Shown here: in pieces, positions 1 through 7,793 of the stretch
Numbering within the stretch: the first letter of the stretch is position 1
Layout of the letters: the number at the start of each line of letters is the position of its first letter
Origin: Ectocarpus siliculosus
Taxonomy: Eukaryota > Sar > Phaeophyceae > Ectocarpales > Ectocarpaceae
NCBI GenBank assembly: GCA_000310025.1
Contig: FN649726.1
Location: 2,756,439-2,767,864 of the forward strand
DNA length: 11,426 nucleotides
Direction: 5' to 3'
The notes under the pieces: model-generated
Seen by the model: the letters and a program-made list of their open reading frames with translations, nothing else
Told to the model about the DNA's origin: nothing
Database searches by the model: none
Program-made: the position numbers and the translations under genes

Positions 1-42
<42 letters not shown>

Positions 43-193
43 CCCCCGCCCCCCCCCCCCCCGGGGCGCGCGCCCCCCCCCCCCCCCCCCCCGGCGGGAA
101 CCCCCCCAAGCCCCCCGGGAAAAAAACCCGAACCCACCCCCCCCCGCCCCCCAAAAAAAGAGGGGGGGGAAAAGGGGGGGGGGGGGGGGGGGG
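1..193. repeat. Poly-C / poly-G low-complexity edge
   Basis: Long runs of C (from position 3, with a few interruptions, to about 118), then A-rich and finally poly-G (about 164-193). No normal sequence lies between the runs. The abrupt change to ordinary sequence at 194 suggests an unresolved homopolymer or assembly artefact at a contig edge, not a biological element. It also appears to cut off the 3' part of the RINT1-like gene read on the minus strand. Confidence 0.8.
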
Positions 194-541
194 ATAAAGG
201 ATGAGGAACCAAGCGGAAGAAAAACACGATGGAAAATGACCACCAAGGACCCGGGTACTGTAGATGGAATAGAGGGATAAGAGTGAGAGGTGTATTCAAG
301 CTTAGGGGTTCCGTGGCGGTGAAGAGGGGAGGGAGGTGGGCCGCAGGAAGGGGGGGGAAGGAGGGGGGGATGAGAACAGAAGTATCGCACACATCATAAT
401 GTGGTGACGAGGGGCGGCGGGGAAGCGATGTGGGTCCGGATGCGGGGGAGGGACTCGACCTACATGGGATGGTATGGGGTAGTTGGAGATGCCACGGTGC
501 ACGTCTTCAAAGCCTCAAACACACAGAGGCAGGTTACTCAC
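194..541. other. Non-coding; start of intron 4 of the RINT1-like gene
   Basis: The minus strand from 541 leftward begins with GTGAGT, a strong splice donor, so this stretch reads as intron. The next RINT1/TIP20 exon would be expected to open with a Pro-Glu-Trp-like segment after the phase-1 junction. I found no such acceptor and codons between 194 and 541, so that exon lies outside the window or is lost in the homopolymer edge. Purine-rich tracts sit at 325-370. Confidence 0.6.
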
Positions 542-761
542 GGTCGACTCTGTTGGTCGGCCTCTCCCCCTCGAAGTGAAAGCGGAAGCGCACCGCGACC
601 GGCTCAAGGAGACTGTCCAACGCCCACACCGAGTTCCCGTTCCCCGCTGCCCCACCGCTGCCGCCGGAAGCTCGTCTCACGACGCTACCACCAACTGGAG
701 ACGGTGGGTTGGGCCGTGGCGATCCGCCGAACTGCAGCACAATGAGACGGGTGGTTGCCGC
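542..761 (-). CDS. RINT1: RINT1-like exon 4 (family signature)
   Basis: The acceptor has an excellent pyrimidine tract (TTCCTTCTTTCGTCCAG at 762) and the exon enters in phase 0 as AATTRLIVLQFGG. After a Gly/Ser/Asn-rich linker comes VWALDSLLEPVAVRFRF, then HFEGERPTNRVD, the signature that identifies the gene. It ends at donor C^GTGAGT (542/541) in phase 1. In family members a Pro-Glu-Trp-like segment commonly follows; the phase-1 C fits a Pro codon opening the next exon, which is not in the window. Confidence 0.85.
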
Positions 762-2798
762 CTGGACGAAAGAAGGAAATATTCGGTGGTGTGAGTATAT
801 GAAGGCGTGGGTTTTTGTGTGCGCGGTGTGTGTGTGTTCCTACAAACCAACACGTTTTGCAGCACGCGAGCCCTTGAGTTTACGGCTCAGGGTGTCCCTC
901 TCAGAGTGCGTTTGAGAGCGGCAGGTTTAGCGCTGGGAGCGAGACCACCCCCCCCCCCTCTCTCGCAACGGACAAGACTCCGTGATCTCTCCGGAACACA
1001 CAAACAGGCGGCACAACCACGCACGGTCAAAGCTTCCCCCCCCCTGGGTCACCTTGACGCGAGCCAGCCCTTCCCTCCGTCGTTCCTCGTCTGCCTCCGA
1101 AGCCCCTTCCCCTCCCCCCCCCCCCCCGGGTCCCATTTCCAGTTCCGGCCCCCTTTACGGGGGCGGCCGCGAGGGGGTCCGCCTGGCGAAGAGCGGCGGC
1201 GAGCTCGGAGGAGAGTTGAGCCCTTAGGCGCTGCGTGAGCCACTCCAGACGTCCCTGGGTCACCCTCGCGAGCTCGCCGTCCGCCGTTGTCGTCGGCCCG
1301 CCACCACCGGCGCCATCGTGCTTGTCGCCATCCCCTCGCCCAGCCGCAGCTGAGGCTGCCGCTGCCGGTGATGGCGATCTTGCGCCGTCGCTGCTGCCGT
1401 CACGGTACTCCCCAAGCAGGCCGCGGAGACACTCGATTGCCTGAAGCACCAAGTGAGAAAAAAAATAGGCAACAATCCAGGGAGTGCGTTGTGTATTTTT
1501 GCGGGGCGTGGCGGAAGGGAGATGGAGAAAGAAAAGGGGGCAGTTTGGGATTGGTTTGATGTGCGGCACCGATCGATTCGCTCCTGTTGCACCGCATGTT
1601 GCGAAGCAGAAGTGCACCCACAAAACGACACGAGCAAAAATTCACGAAATTTCCACGCCCTTACAAGTATTTCGCCCGCACAGCCCTGCCCTCCCCCTCC
1701 TGTCAGTACTTTGCTGCGTCAGCCGCACCCCCTACAAGTAAATTCAAACCGCGACAGCCGCCACCTTACTGTAGCTGAGCCGTACGCGTGCCCGGCGATC
1801 ACATCTCCGACGGACAAAGGCTGCGCTAGAGTTCATCTCAGCTCACACAACAAAAAAGCAGCCAGCCCCCCACGCGCATATCGTCACCTATTCCATCAAC
1901 ACAACACTCCCCCCCTCAATGCGCACACCATCACTTGTCCCCACCATCACCACACTCGCCCACCCACCGGCCCACCAACCCACCTTCATGGTTTCTTCGG
2001 CTCTTGCTCCGAGTTGCCCCCGGGTTTCCGCTCCGGCCTCAAGGGCAGCCCTACCCTTCTCAGACACTTCCAGCACGCGGAGCGCCGAGCGCATGCGTCG
2101 CCTCCGCTGAACGAGAGAGCGGTAGCGCGCGGCAAGGGTATCGGCCTCCGACACCGCGGCTAGTCGTCGCTGGGTGGCGACTTCAGCCCTGCTGAGGCTG
2201 CTGCCGCCGCTGCCTCGCTGTTCCGGAATGTTCGTACCGGAAAGACTGTTGGCTGCCTCTGCTGCTGCTGCTGCGAGGGTAAGACATGATGTTCCCAGTC
2301 GAGTAAGGCAGAGAGGGGGTGTCACCAGTGAGTGCAAGTGTGTGCACACTGCTGTGGACGGTGCGCAATGTACGCCCAAACAGCCTGCTCTGCCTATTCG
2401 CAGTGTGGTGCGCACTGCTTAACAAAGCAACGTATAAACGCCACATTCTCCGAAAATTTGTTGCTGACAAAATACCTCAAGCTTCAACACTCACACAGAA
2501 ACCAAACGCACTACTGTACCACATTGAAGGCCAACCAGTTCTGCTTCTCACCAGCAGTGGCAGCAGCAACGTCTAACTCTTGACGAAGCCCGGCGCAGCC
2601 CTCTTCGAGCCGCCCAAACGTCTGCAGGTGATCTTGGGACAGCTCTCTGGCACCAGCGGTGGCGGACGCCGCGCTCGCCTGCGACGCAGTCAGCAACCCG
2701 GCGAGCTCCTCGTGGCGGTGCTGGTAACTCTTGAGAAGAGGCCCTACAACCGACATCACCTTCGCCACATCTCGCGCAGCTTCGTCTTCGTCTGGCAT
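542..2798 (-). CDS. RINT1: RINT1/TIP20-like vesicle-tethering protein, 5' part, four exons
   Basis: Four exons (2798-2552, 2270-1984, 1440-1053, 761-542) join in phase across GT...AG introns of 281, 543 and 291 nt, giving about 380 residues. The identification rests on the end of exon 4, which reads VRFRFHFEGERPTNRVD. This matches the conserved RINT1/TIP20 family signature in which a basic/aromatic RFxxHF segment is followed by G, then TN. The first 80 residues and exon 2 are Ala/Glu/Arg-rich and helical, as expected for the N-terminal coiled coil of the family. Known role: RINT1 (yeast Tip20, plant MAG2) is a subunit of the NRZ/Dsl1 complex, which tethers Golgi-derived COPI vesicles at the ER. 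Family members run to roughly 700-800 residues, so about half, the C-terminal CATCHR helical part, is missing. ATG at 2798 is preferred because an in-frame TAA lies at 2837-2835. One frame conflict sits in exon 3. Confidence 0.85.
1053..1440 (-). CDS. RINT1: RINT1-like exon 3 (with low-complexity insert and frame conflict)
   Basis: Acceptor CTTGGTGCTTCAG at 1441, phase 0 in; donor GTCAAG^GTGACC at 1053/1052, phase 0 out expected. It begins AIECLRGLLGEY, runs through a Ser/Ala/Gly-rich spacer, then a helix RLEWLTQRLRAQLSSEL. After the C14 run (1114-1127 on the plus strand) the coding frame moves to EADEERRREGLARVK, the frame that joins exon 4. The exon is 388 nt, one base more than a multiple of three, so a single extra C (or two missing) accounts for the conflict. 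A second possibility is a short unrecognised intron spanning the run. Confidence 0.7.
1114..1127. repeat. C14 homopolymer inside RINT1-like exon 3
   Basis: Fourteen consecutive C on the plus strand, read as poly-Gly on the minus strand. It is the point where the coding frame of exon 3 changes and is the probable site of a length error or a real length polymorphism. Confidence 0.8.
1984..2270 (-). CDS. RINT1: RINT1-like exon 2 (helical, Arg/Glu-rich)
   Basis: The acceptor is TTACCCTCGCAG at 2271 and the donor is AAG^GTGGGT at 1984/1983, ending in phase 0. It encodes an Ala run from a CAG/GCA trinucleotide stretch (2257-2273), a Gly/Ser linker, then a strongly helical segment with LAARYRSLVQRRRRMRSALR. 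Because the CAG repeat straddles the acceptor, slippage or splicing 3 bases downstream would only change the number of alanines. Confidence 0.8.
2552..2798 (-). CDS. RINT1: RINT1-like exon 1 (N-terminus, coiled coil)
   Basis: Starts at the ATG (MPDEDEAARDVAK...). An in-frame stop lies 13 codons upstream with no strong acceptor between. It encodes 82 codons plus one base, an acidic start followed by a heptad-like helical segment containing LLKSYQHRHEELAGLL. It ends at donor CTG^GTGAGA (phase 1). The match to exon 2 is exact: the split codon becomes GCA (Ala) inside an Ala run. Confidence 0.8.
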
Positions 2799-3586
2799 AG
2801 GAGGTCGGGACAGCGGTGCAGAGGCACATAACCCTTAGCGGGAATCGCAAAGCTCGATACCTTAGACAACAAGGCCAATGTTGTATGTATGCAGCGCTTG
2901 GAGGATAAAAACATGTACCACTAACTTCTCCAACAGCACCCGGCCATTGAGAGAGCGGGGAAAAGTCGAACGCCGCAGGAGGAAGGAAACAGAAATGCTT
3001 GAGGGATGAACGGGACGATCGTGAAACGCGAATAGTTTCGCCGATCGAACCTCAGGATCATGGGGGAGAAGAAGAAGGTGGTTGTTGTACAGCATCGCCA
3101 CTACACTCGGGCAGGCAGTCTTTCAGTCTTTCTTGGCAGACCAAGCTACACGCTTCCGCTACGACGGGTTCTCTGTGCTGCCGCTCGCAAGCAGTGCGTG
3201 TCGAGCGAGGGTCGAGTCGTGAGACGGGACTATGTACTGCTGTACTGCTGTACAATACCTCGTGTCCGACCCATCTGTGTATGGGGGTCATTTCCAATGC
3301 TCGATTACATGTGCTCCATCCACTCCCCTTTCAGGGTGCTAAAAGCCGAATGATGACTATCCAGAGAGGTCTTCATAAGATTTCATGCCAATGCCATCCT
3401 TTTCCGCACTGGCAACTCTTCTCCCGTTTAACCCCCTTACCACGCACAGAAAATTCGGCGGTCTTGCGAAATTTCTGAAATGTAAGAAAAAGAGCGAACG
3501 ACGCCTGCTGATTGGATGGTGCAGACAGTTCCATCCCTGGGTGCAAGTGCAAAGCTGCCTTCCCACTTGAGCCGTCTCTTGTCTAT
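2799..3586. other. Intergenic, no supported gene
   Basis: Upstream side of the RINT1-like gene. Open frames occur on both strands (for example plus 2999-3478) but have the composition of chance frames and no splice support. A short three-fold TACTGCTG-like tandem lies at about 3235-3254. No clear TATA box is placed for the RINT1-like gene. Confidence 0.5.
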
Positions 3587-3645
3587 AATCCCTATCAATT
3601 GTCCCCTCGATACGAGCGGACACCAGGGGACAATTGATAGGGATT
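3587..3645. repeat. Perfect 21-bp inverted repeat, 17-nt loop
   Basis: The left arm 3587-3607 (AATCCCTATC...CCCCT) is the exact reverse complement of 3625-3645, separated by 17 nt (3608-3624). As single-stranded DNA or RNA it would form a 21-bp hairpin. It could be a palindromic remnant of a small inverted-repeat transposon or a structured RNA element. It sits immediately left of the interspersed repeat mosaic that starts at 3651. Confidence 0.9.
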
Positions 3646-3650
3646 ACAAG

Positions 3651-4085
3651 GCATCCCTCCGGAGTGGGGTAAAGAGAGCACTGCGGGCAAGGGGTGATGC
3701 AAGAACATGCAAAAAGCTGACAGAGAAACAACATTAATATTGCTGTAGATATAGCGTACCAATATAAGTTGATATGAGGATTCGCGATAGGTCGGCGCGA
3801 GCTTGTTTTTAAACGATTTTCTGGATTTTTCTTGGTTGCAAGCCCGCAGCCGCGCCGATCGATGTAAATATATGTGCATACATGCCGACCTCCCGACCTC
3901 GGGCTCGGCGGTCTGCACGAAGATGTGTGCACTGCTCTGTATCTATCTCTGCTGACACCGCCACGGCATACATTGCTCGACTGCTGCTGGAAACTACATA
4001 CATGGGGCTGCTCTCTGCTGCGCTGCTGCTGTACGTATATTGTACTGGTAGTTCATTCAGCAGTCGGACATGGCCAGCAGAACGA
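3651..4085. repeat. Interspersed repeat, copy A (longest)
   Basis: Ordered blocks: GCATCCCTCCGGAGTGGGG (3651), GTCGGCGCGAGCT (3791), TTTTCTGGATTTTTCTTGG (3817), CCCGCAGCCGCGCC (3843), GACCTCGGGCTCGGCGGTCT (3895-3914), CTGCTGACACCGCCACG, then GCTCGACTGCTGCTGGAAAC and AGTTCATTCAGCAGTCGGA near 4051-4069. The same blocks recur in order in copies B, C and D. No long conserved reading frame is shared, so the element looks non-coding. It could be a non-autonomous transposon or a decayed satellite. Confidence 0.75.
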
Positions 4086-4106
4086 ACGACGAATGATTGT
4101 GCGGCG

Positions 4107-4398
4107 TTTTTTCTGGATTTTTCTTGGTTGAAGCCCCGCATGCCGCATGCATGTGTGTGTCGTATGTGTGTGCATCCCTCCTCCGGAGTGGGGTAAAGAG
4201 AGCACCGCGGCAAGGGGTAATGCAAGAAGATGCAAAAAAGCAAACATAGGAAAAACAGATAGATACTTACATCCTGCTCTACCACAGCTGTGCACCAAGA
4301 AAAAATAGGTTCGCGCCATTTTTGGGAGGTCGGCGCGAGCTAGCTTTCTCATCGATACTGCCTGCTGTCAAAGAGATCCTCCTGCAGGAATTTGGCTA
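4107..4398. repeat. Interspersed repeat, copy B
   Basis: Begins with TTTTTTCTGGATTTTTCTTG (4107). It contains the CTCCGGAGTGGGGTAAAGAG block (4181-4200) and GTCGGCGCGAGCT (4329), and ends with a block running from GAGCT through CATCGATACT and AAAGAGATCC to TTTGGCT. It lacks the CCTCGGGCTCGGCGG block of the other copies. Confidence 0.7.
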
Positions 4399-4400
4399 TA

Positions 4401-4590
4401 TATTTTCTGGATTTTGTTTGGTTGAAAGCCCGCAGCCGCGCGGATGTGTATATGTGCATGCCGACCTCACGACCTCGGGCTCGGCGGTCTGCACGGAGAT
4501 GTGTGCACTGCTCTGCATCTCTGCTGACACCGCCACGAGCTTTTTCATCGATACTCTAAAGAGATCCTTCTGGAGGATTTTGGCTGCAAA
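4401..4590. repeat. Interspersed repeat, copy C
   Basis: Starts TATTTTCTGGATTTTGTTTG (4401), followed by GCCCGCAGCCGCGCGGATG, GACCTCGGGCTCGGCGGTCT and CTGCTGACACCGCCACGAGC. It ends with the same CATCGATACT...AAAGAGATCC...TTTTGGCT tail as copy B. The tail repeats at a spacing of about 200 bp (4336-4397 against 4537-4584), so B-C-D partly form a tandem array. Confidence 0.75.
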
Positions 4591-4596
4591 AAGAAG

Positions 4597-4828
4597 TAGT
4601 TTCTGGATATTGTGGGTTGAAAGCCCGCAGCCGATCGAATGGATGTGAATATATGTGCATGTGCCGGCGTGCCGCCTCCTGACCTCGCTCGGCGGTCTGC
4701 ACGGAAATGTGTGCACGCTGCTCTCTGCATCTCTGCTGACACTGCCACGACATATACATTGCTCGACTGCTGCTGGAAACTACATACTTGGGGCTGACTC
4801 TGTGTGTAGTTCATTCAGCAGTCGGACT
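4597..4828. repeat. Interspersed repeat, copy D
   Basis: Starts with TAGTTTCTGGATATTGTGGG. It carries AAAGCCCGCAGCCGATCGAA (4620-4639), GACCTCGCTCGGCGGTCTGC (4681), CTGCTGACACTGCCACGAC, then GCTCGACTGCTGCTGGAAAC and AGTTCATTCAGCAGTCGGAC. Copies A and D share the longest right part; B and C lack it. Confidence 0.75.
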
Positions 4829-4904
4829 CAATCATGGCCTCATCAGCAAGGACGAATTGATTGAGCGGGGTCATCAAGCCGTGTTCTTCTGTTTTTTCTC
4901 CACG

Positions 4905-4919
4905 CACACACACACACAC
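4905..4919. repeat. AC dinucleotide microsatellite
   Basis: About seven AC units in a row. A second (AC)6 tract occurs at 6079-6090, where on the minus strand it forms part of a candidate pyrimidine/GT tract before a splice acceptor. Confidence 0.85.
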
Positions 4920-5367
4920 CCTCGGAAGGGCAACGAAGAACAAACCATGTATTATACATGTGGGTTTCCAGCGTGCGAACAGTATCAGGTAGTGACCGTA
5001 GCATCATGATGTCTTAAGAATCCGGTGGGGATGAGGCGAGACGAGACGGACAGCAGTCCTTAACCTCTCCCCCGTATGACACATATGACAGAAGGCAGCC
5101 AGACCTGAACAGCAAAAAAAAAGGAAAAACGAGCTGAAATTGCTTCGGTTTGTACCGCCTTTCTGCATGTACGCTGGGAACGCTACTGCTGGTGTATTCT
5201 CTTTTCCCCACACGTACACGCTCGCTCCACATCCGCTCTGACAGCTGCCGTGCCAACGCTCCGCTGAGGCTGGTGTTGTTGGCATGTGTTTACACAGGGT
5301 TCAACATCAGATCAGAAACAACAGCTTGCCACCGCGTACGTTTTTGGTTGAAGCTGACGACTTCTGC
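4920..5367. other. No supported gene
   Basis: Open frames of about 90-100 codons occur on both strands (plus 5150-5449, minus 5004-5285). Neither has an ATG in good context, splice support or a recognisable motif. The plus frame opens with a hydrophobic stretch resembling a signal peptide but begins at TTG, so it is not called. Confidence 0.4.
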
Positions 5368-5391
5368 CGGGCTGTTCGACACGACAGCCCG
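5368..5391. repeat. 8-bp perfect hairpin
   Basis: CGGGCTGT (5368-5375) and ACAGCCCG (5384-5391) are reverse complements around an 8-nt loop. It is GC-rich and stable, but no downstream T-tract or gene context gives it a role. Confidence 0.6.
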
Positions 5392-5492
5392 ACTCTACCC
5401 GACAGCTGACGCGACAGATGGACAGAATCAGTGCGTGGTTTTCTTGTAGCCACAGGAAAATTCTAGAGACTGTGAGGAAGACTGTACAAATC

Positions 5493-5501
5493 TATATAAA
5501 G
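5493..5501 (+). promoter_or_regulatory. TATA-box-like sequence
   Basis: TATATAAAG matches the TATA consensus. About 30 bp downstream, from roughly 5523, a plus-strand frame of about 90 codons is open but has no ATG start. Without a gene model the box remains only a sequence match. Confidence 0.2.
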
Positions 5502-5660
5502 TCTTATAGACAGCAACTGGCGGGAGCGTGGTAAACGGGGCACGAAAAGGAGGTTTTCAAGATATTTCTCTGGAGGGAAAGCGAGACCTTCTAACTCAAG
5601 CCCTAGGTTGCTTGGTGCCTCCTATCAACGGTGGTTTAGGTACTTCTTCCGCGCTTGCCC

Positions 5661-5858
5661 CTAGTAGCGCTTTCCACCCAAGGGTAAACAGACGCGGCGC
5701 AACTTCGCTGTTGAACCGGCGGCGTAATCGCCCCGCGATTCGACCTGTTCATTACCCTCATACTCCTCCACTCTACAAAGCATCCATACTAGACTAGAGT
5801 CGTCCCTGTGTACCCTGGCACCCCCCTGGTCGAGTAGTGCAAAGGAGGAGACAATCAT
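5661..5858 (-). CDS. Unassigned open frame, possible exon
   Basis: ATG at 5858 opens MIVSSFALLDQGGARVHRDD and continues to LRRVCLPLGGKRY and a stop at 5661, 65 residues. Composition (mixed charged and hydrophobic residues, few Pro/Ser runs) is more protein-like than most chance frames here. An AG preceded by a pyrimidine-rich tract (CCCCATCTTCTTCACCTGC...) lies just upstream, but its phase does not join the exon at 6302-6170. It could be a separate small gene, an exon of an unseen gene, or chance. I recognise no family. Confidence 0.2.
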   Translation of the reverse strand: MIVSSFALLDQGGARVHRDDSSLVWMLCRVEEYEGNEQVESRGDYAAGSTAKLRRVCLPLGGKRY

Positions 5859-6302
5859 GCCAATCTTCGCGAGGTAAAGCAGGTGAAGAAGATGGGGACA
5901 AAAAGTGTCCCCAAAAGGCGATCCAGCCCTAAAGGGGTTAAGGTGGACTGATTTGGGCTTGCGCCGTCACAACGACGGTTGTACATAAAACATGCATTCA
6001 TAGGGGGCACGTTCCATCGAAAGAGCCCGTAGTGCAGCAAACTGAGGCACCTTATACACATCTCGCTGGGTGCTGCAGACACACACACACGGATAGTGCA
6101 TAAGCGCAAAGAGTTCGGCAACATCGCATCGCCCCGCGTTTAGACATATACTCTAGACGATGCACATACCTGGCGTGAAGTCATCGTCAAAGGCAACACC
6201 TAGCAGCCCTGCTTCGACAGCCACCTTGTCCAGAATCTCATTCACTGAAGGCACCACGTCTGCTGCCGCGACCGCGTCTCCCGGCTCTCGGGGGCTGCCC
6301 AT
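5855..6302 (-). CDS. Hypothetical small two-exon protein
   Basis: Exon 1 (6302-6170) starts at ATG with A at -3 and G at +4, a favourable context. It reads MGSPREPGDAVAAADVV, then a helical, acidic segment NEILDKVAVEAGLLGVAFDD, ending at donor CCAG^GTATGT in phase 1. A candidate acceptor GTGTGTCTGCAG at 6073 opens exon 2 (6072-5855) in the matching phase and gives APSEMCIRCLSLLHYGLFRW through to LLGTLFVPIFFTCFTSRR and a stop. The intron would be 97 nt and the product 116 residues, with a hydrophobic C-terminal stretch. Exon 1 looks genuinely coding; exon 2 is less protein-like and exon 1 may instead splice elsewhere. No family recognised. Confidence 0.35.
5894..5912. repeat. 7-bp hairpin GGGGACA / TGTCCCC
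   Basis: GGGGACA (5894-5900) and TGTCCCC (5906-5912) flank a 5-nt loop. The same GGGGACA word forms the inner end of the right arm of the inverted repeat at 3587-3645. The overlap is short and may be chance. It lies inside the candidate exon 2 of the small minus-strand gene. Confidence 0.5.
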
Positions 6303-7181
6303 CCTTCCTCTCGTCGGACTTGGCAGAAGGTGTGCTTACTCTTCTACCACCGGTGAGCTTGCCAAACCAGGCAGGATGGGGACAGGAGAACAGGAGATCC
6401 AGGGTGGAAGCGGACAGATGTGGAGCAGCAGTGAAACATCCACTTCTTCGCGTGTCCAGACTGTTGCTCCGCCAATTTTTTGTCGGGAAAGACACACGAA
6501 GTATATTCGAGTGCGCTCCCGTGACTCGCACATGCAGCAGCATGCACAAACGAAAGGCCGAGGGAGCTGGAGGGAAGCACGAGAGCAAACGAGCAACAAA
6601 GCCACAAACGACGCCCGCGGCACTGTCAAATGCTGGGAAAACCAGATCGCCTCGCATACCAGTGAAACCCTTTTTTTTGCAATCAGCGTCCCCCCCACCA
6701 AGACGATCAAGCTTGAGACGATGGATCCTACCGCTGCTCGCTGCTGCACTGCTGGACCCAGCAGGACTGAACGATCAGTGTTAGCACACAGGCGGGAGAT
6801 CGTGCACACCTGACACAGCAGTCAGTGTTACAGCTCTCTCCCTCTCACTCCCTTCCCAAGAGGGGAGTACTGCTCCCCCGGTCCGTTCCCCGCTCCATTG
6901 TAGGCGATGCCCCCGGCGGCCGCTCTTCATCCCAACTACTGCCATATAGCGGCCTCAGTGGCCTGACAGCTGAACGAACTGCACAAAGCGCCCTCAGGTG
7001 GTTCTACCGATGGATGCCGACCGAGCCGACCACAGGGGGGCGGTGTCGCTGTGTCCTCCCCCCAGCCGGTTGCTCCGAAGGTTCTCACTGCTCGCGGATT
7101 GTATGTCATTGGATTGATGTAGGATCCTCCTCCTAAGCACGGATTGAATACTTATATCCCATATGTTTGCTTAATTCAATT
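6303..7181. other. No supported gene
   Basis: Upstream side of the candidate small minus-strand gene. A plus-strand frame of 217 codons (6160-6813) overlaps that gene in antisense and is rich in Ser, Thr and Arg; it is not called. Frames at plus 6825-7136 have no support beyond being open. Confidence 0.4.
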
Positions 7182-7226
7182 TTGCTGCGTAGACTACTGG
7201 GACCTTGCTGCGTAGACTGCTGTGGG
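7182..7226. repeat. Short direct repeat (two copies of about 20 bp)
   Basis: TTGCTGCGTAGACTACTGGG at 7182-7201 is repeated as TTGCTGCGTAGACTGCTGTG from 7205, offset 23 bp. It could reflect a local duplication. Confidence 0.7.
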
Positions 7227-7793
7227 CAAGGGAACCGATGTATCTAGAGTGGCGTTAAAATACGCGACTTCACTCGCTTGCGCCCAAGAAGGAAGTCTTG
7301 CCCATGACGGATACCTGCAGTACTCGGCAAGTATCGTCAGGGTTGCCCGTCTGAAGCTTGCCAGTTTTTCAGCGCGGGTAACGTGTGACTGCTGTTGTGT
7401 GAAACTCAACAAGGAAGGTGCACAGACCACGATACGCTCGACACCATATGACTCTGCATAGACTAAATGTGCGAACCAGGGCACACCCCCTGGACCGACT
7501 TGCAAAGCTCGAGTGCGCCACAACGAACAGGGTACAAACACCGCGACCTGATCTGTGCAACGAAAGGGAATCTTCCACACCACCACCCGTGTCGACATTG
7601 AGTGGCTGCCGGTCGGTCGTGGAGCAATCAAGCTACGAGGTCTAGGGTGTGTGCGATGGCCCGCACATTTACGGTAACCGCGAAGACCTTGTGCGTGCGT
7701 GTGTTTGCATTGACCTATGCATACGACGCAATATCTTCTTGAAGGTTATATGTCGGTCGAATCTCTTACTTTAATCAGGGACGCAATGTATAA
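7227..7793. other. No supported gene
   Basis: Contains a 145-codon minus-strand frame ending at 7194 (start near 7631) and shorter plus-strand frames. None has splice signals joining to another exon in phase or a recognisable motif. Confidence 0.4.

Noticed and set aside
1253-1265. Alternative donor GAGG^GTGACC in exon 3, nearly the same words as the chosen donor at 1053
   Set aside because: Using it would delete the helix RLEWLTQRL and the segment leading in phase to exon 4, although a minor isoform cannot be excluded.
1453-2163. Plus-strand frame of 236 codons, the longest in the window
   Set aside because: It lies across intron 2 and antisense to exon 2 of the RINT1-like gene; its His/Pro/Ser-rich composition is that of a shadow frame.
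3357-4285. Minus-strand frames sharing peptide blocks such as CRPPSPRSGG and GCGL
   Set aside because: The similarity comes from the underlying interspersed DNA repeats; the frames are not conserved between copies.
5150-5449. Plus-strand frame with a signal-peptide-like hydrophobic start
   Set aside because: Begins at TTG, has no splice or promoter support, and the remainder lacks any motif.
6160-6813. Plus-strand frame of 217 codons
   Set aside because: Overlaps in antisense a better minus-strand exon; Ser/Thr/Arg-rich with no domain.
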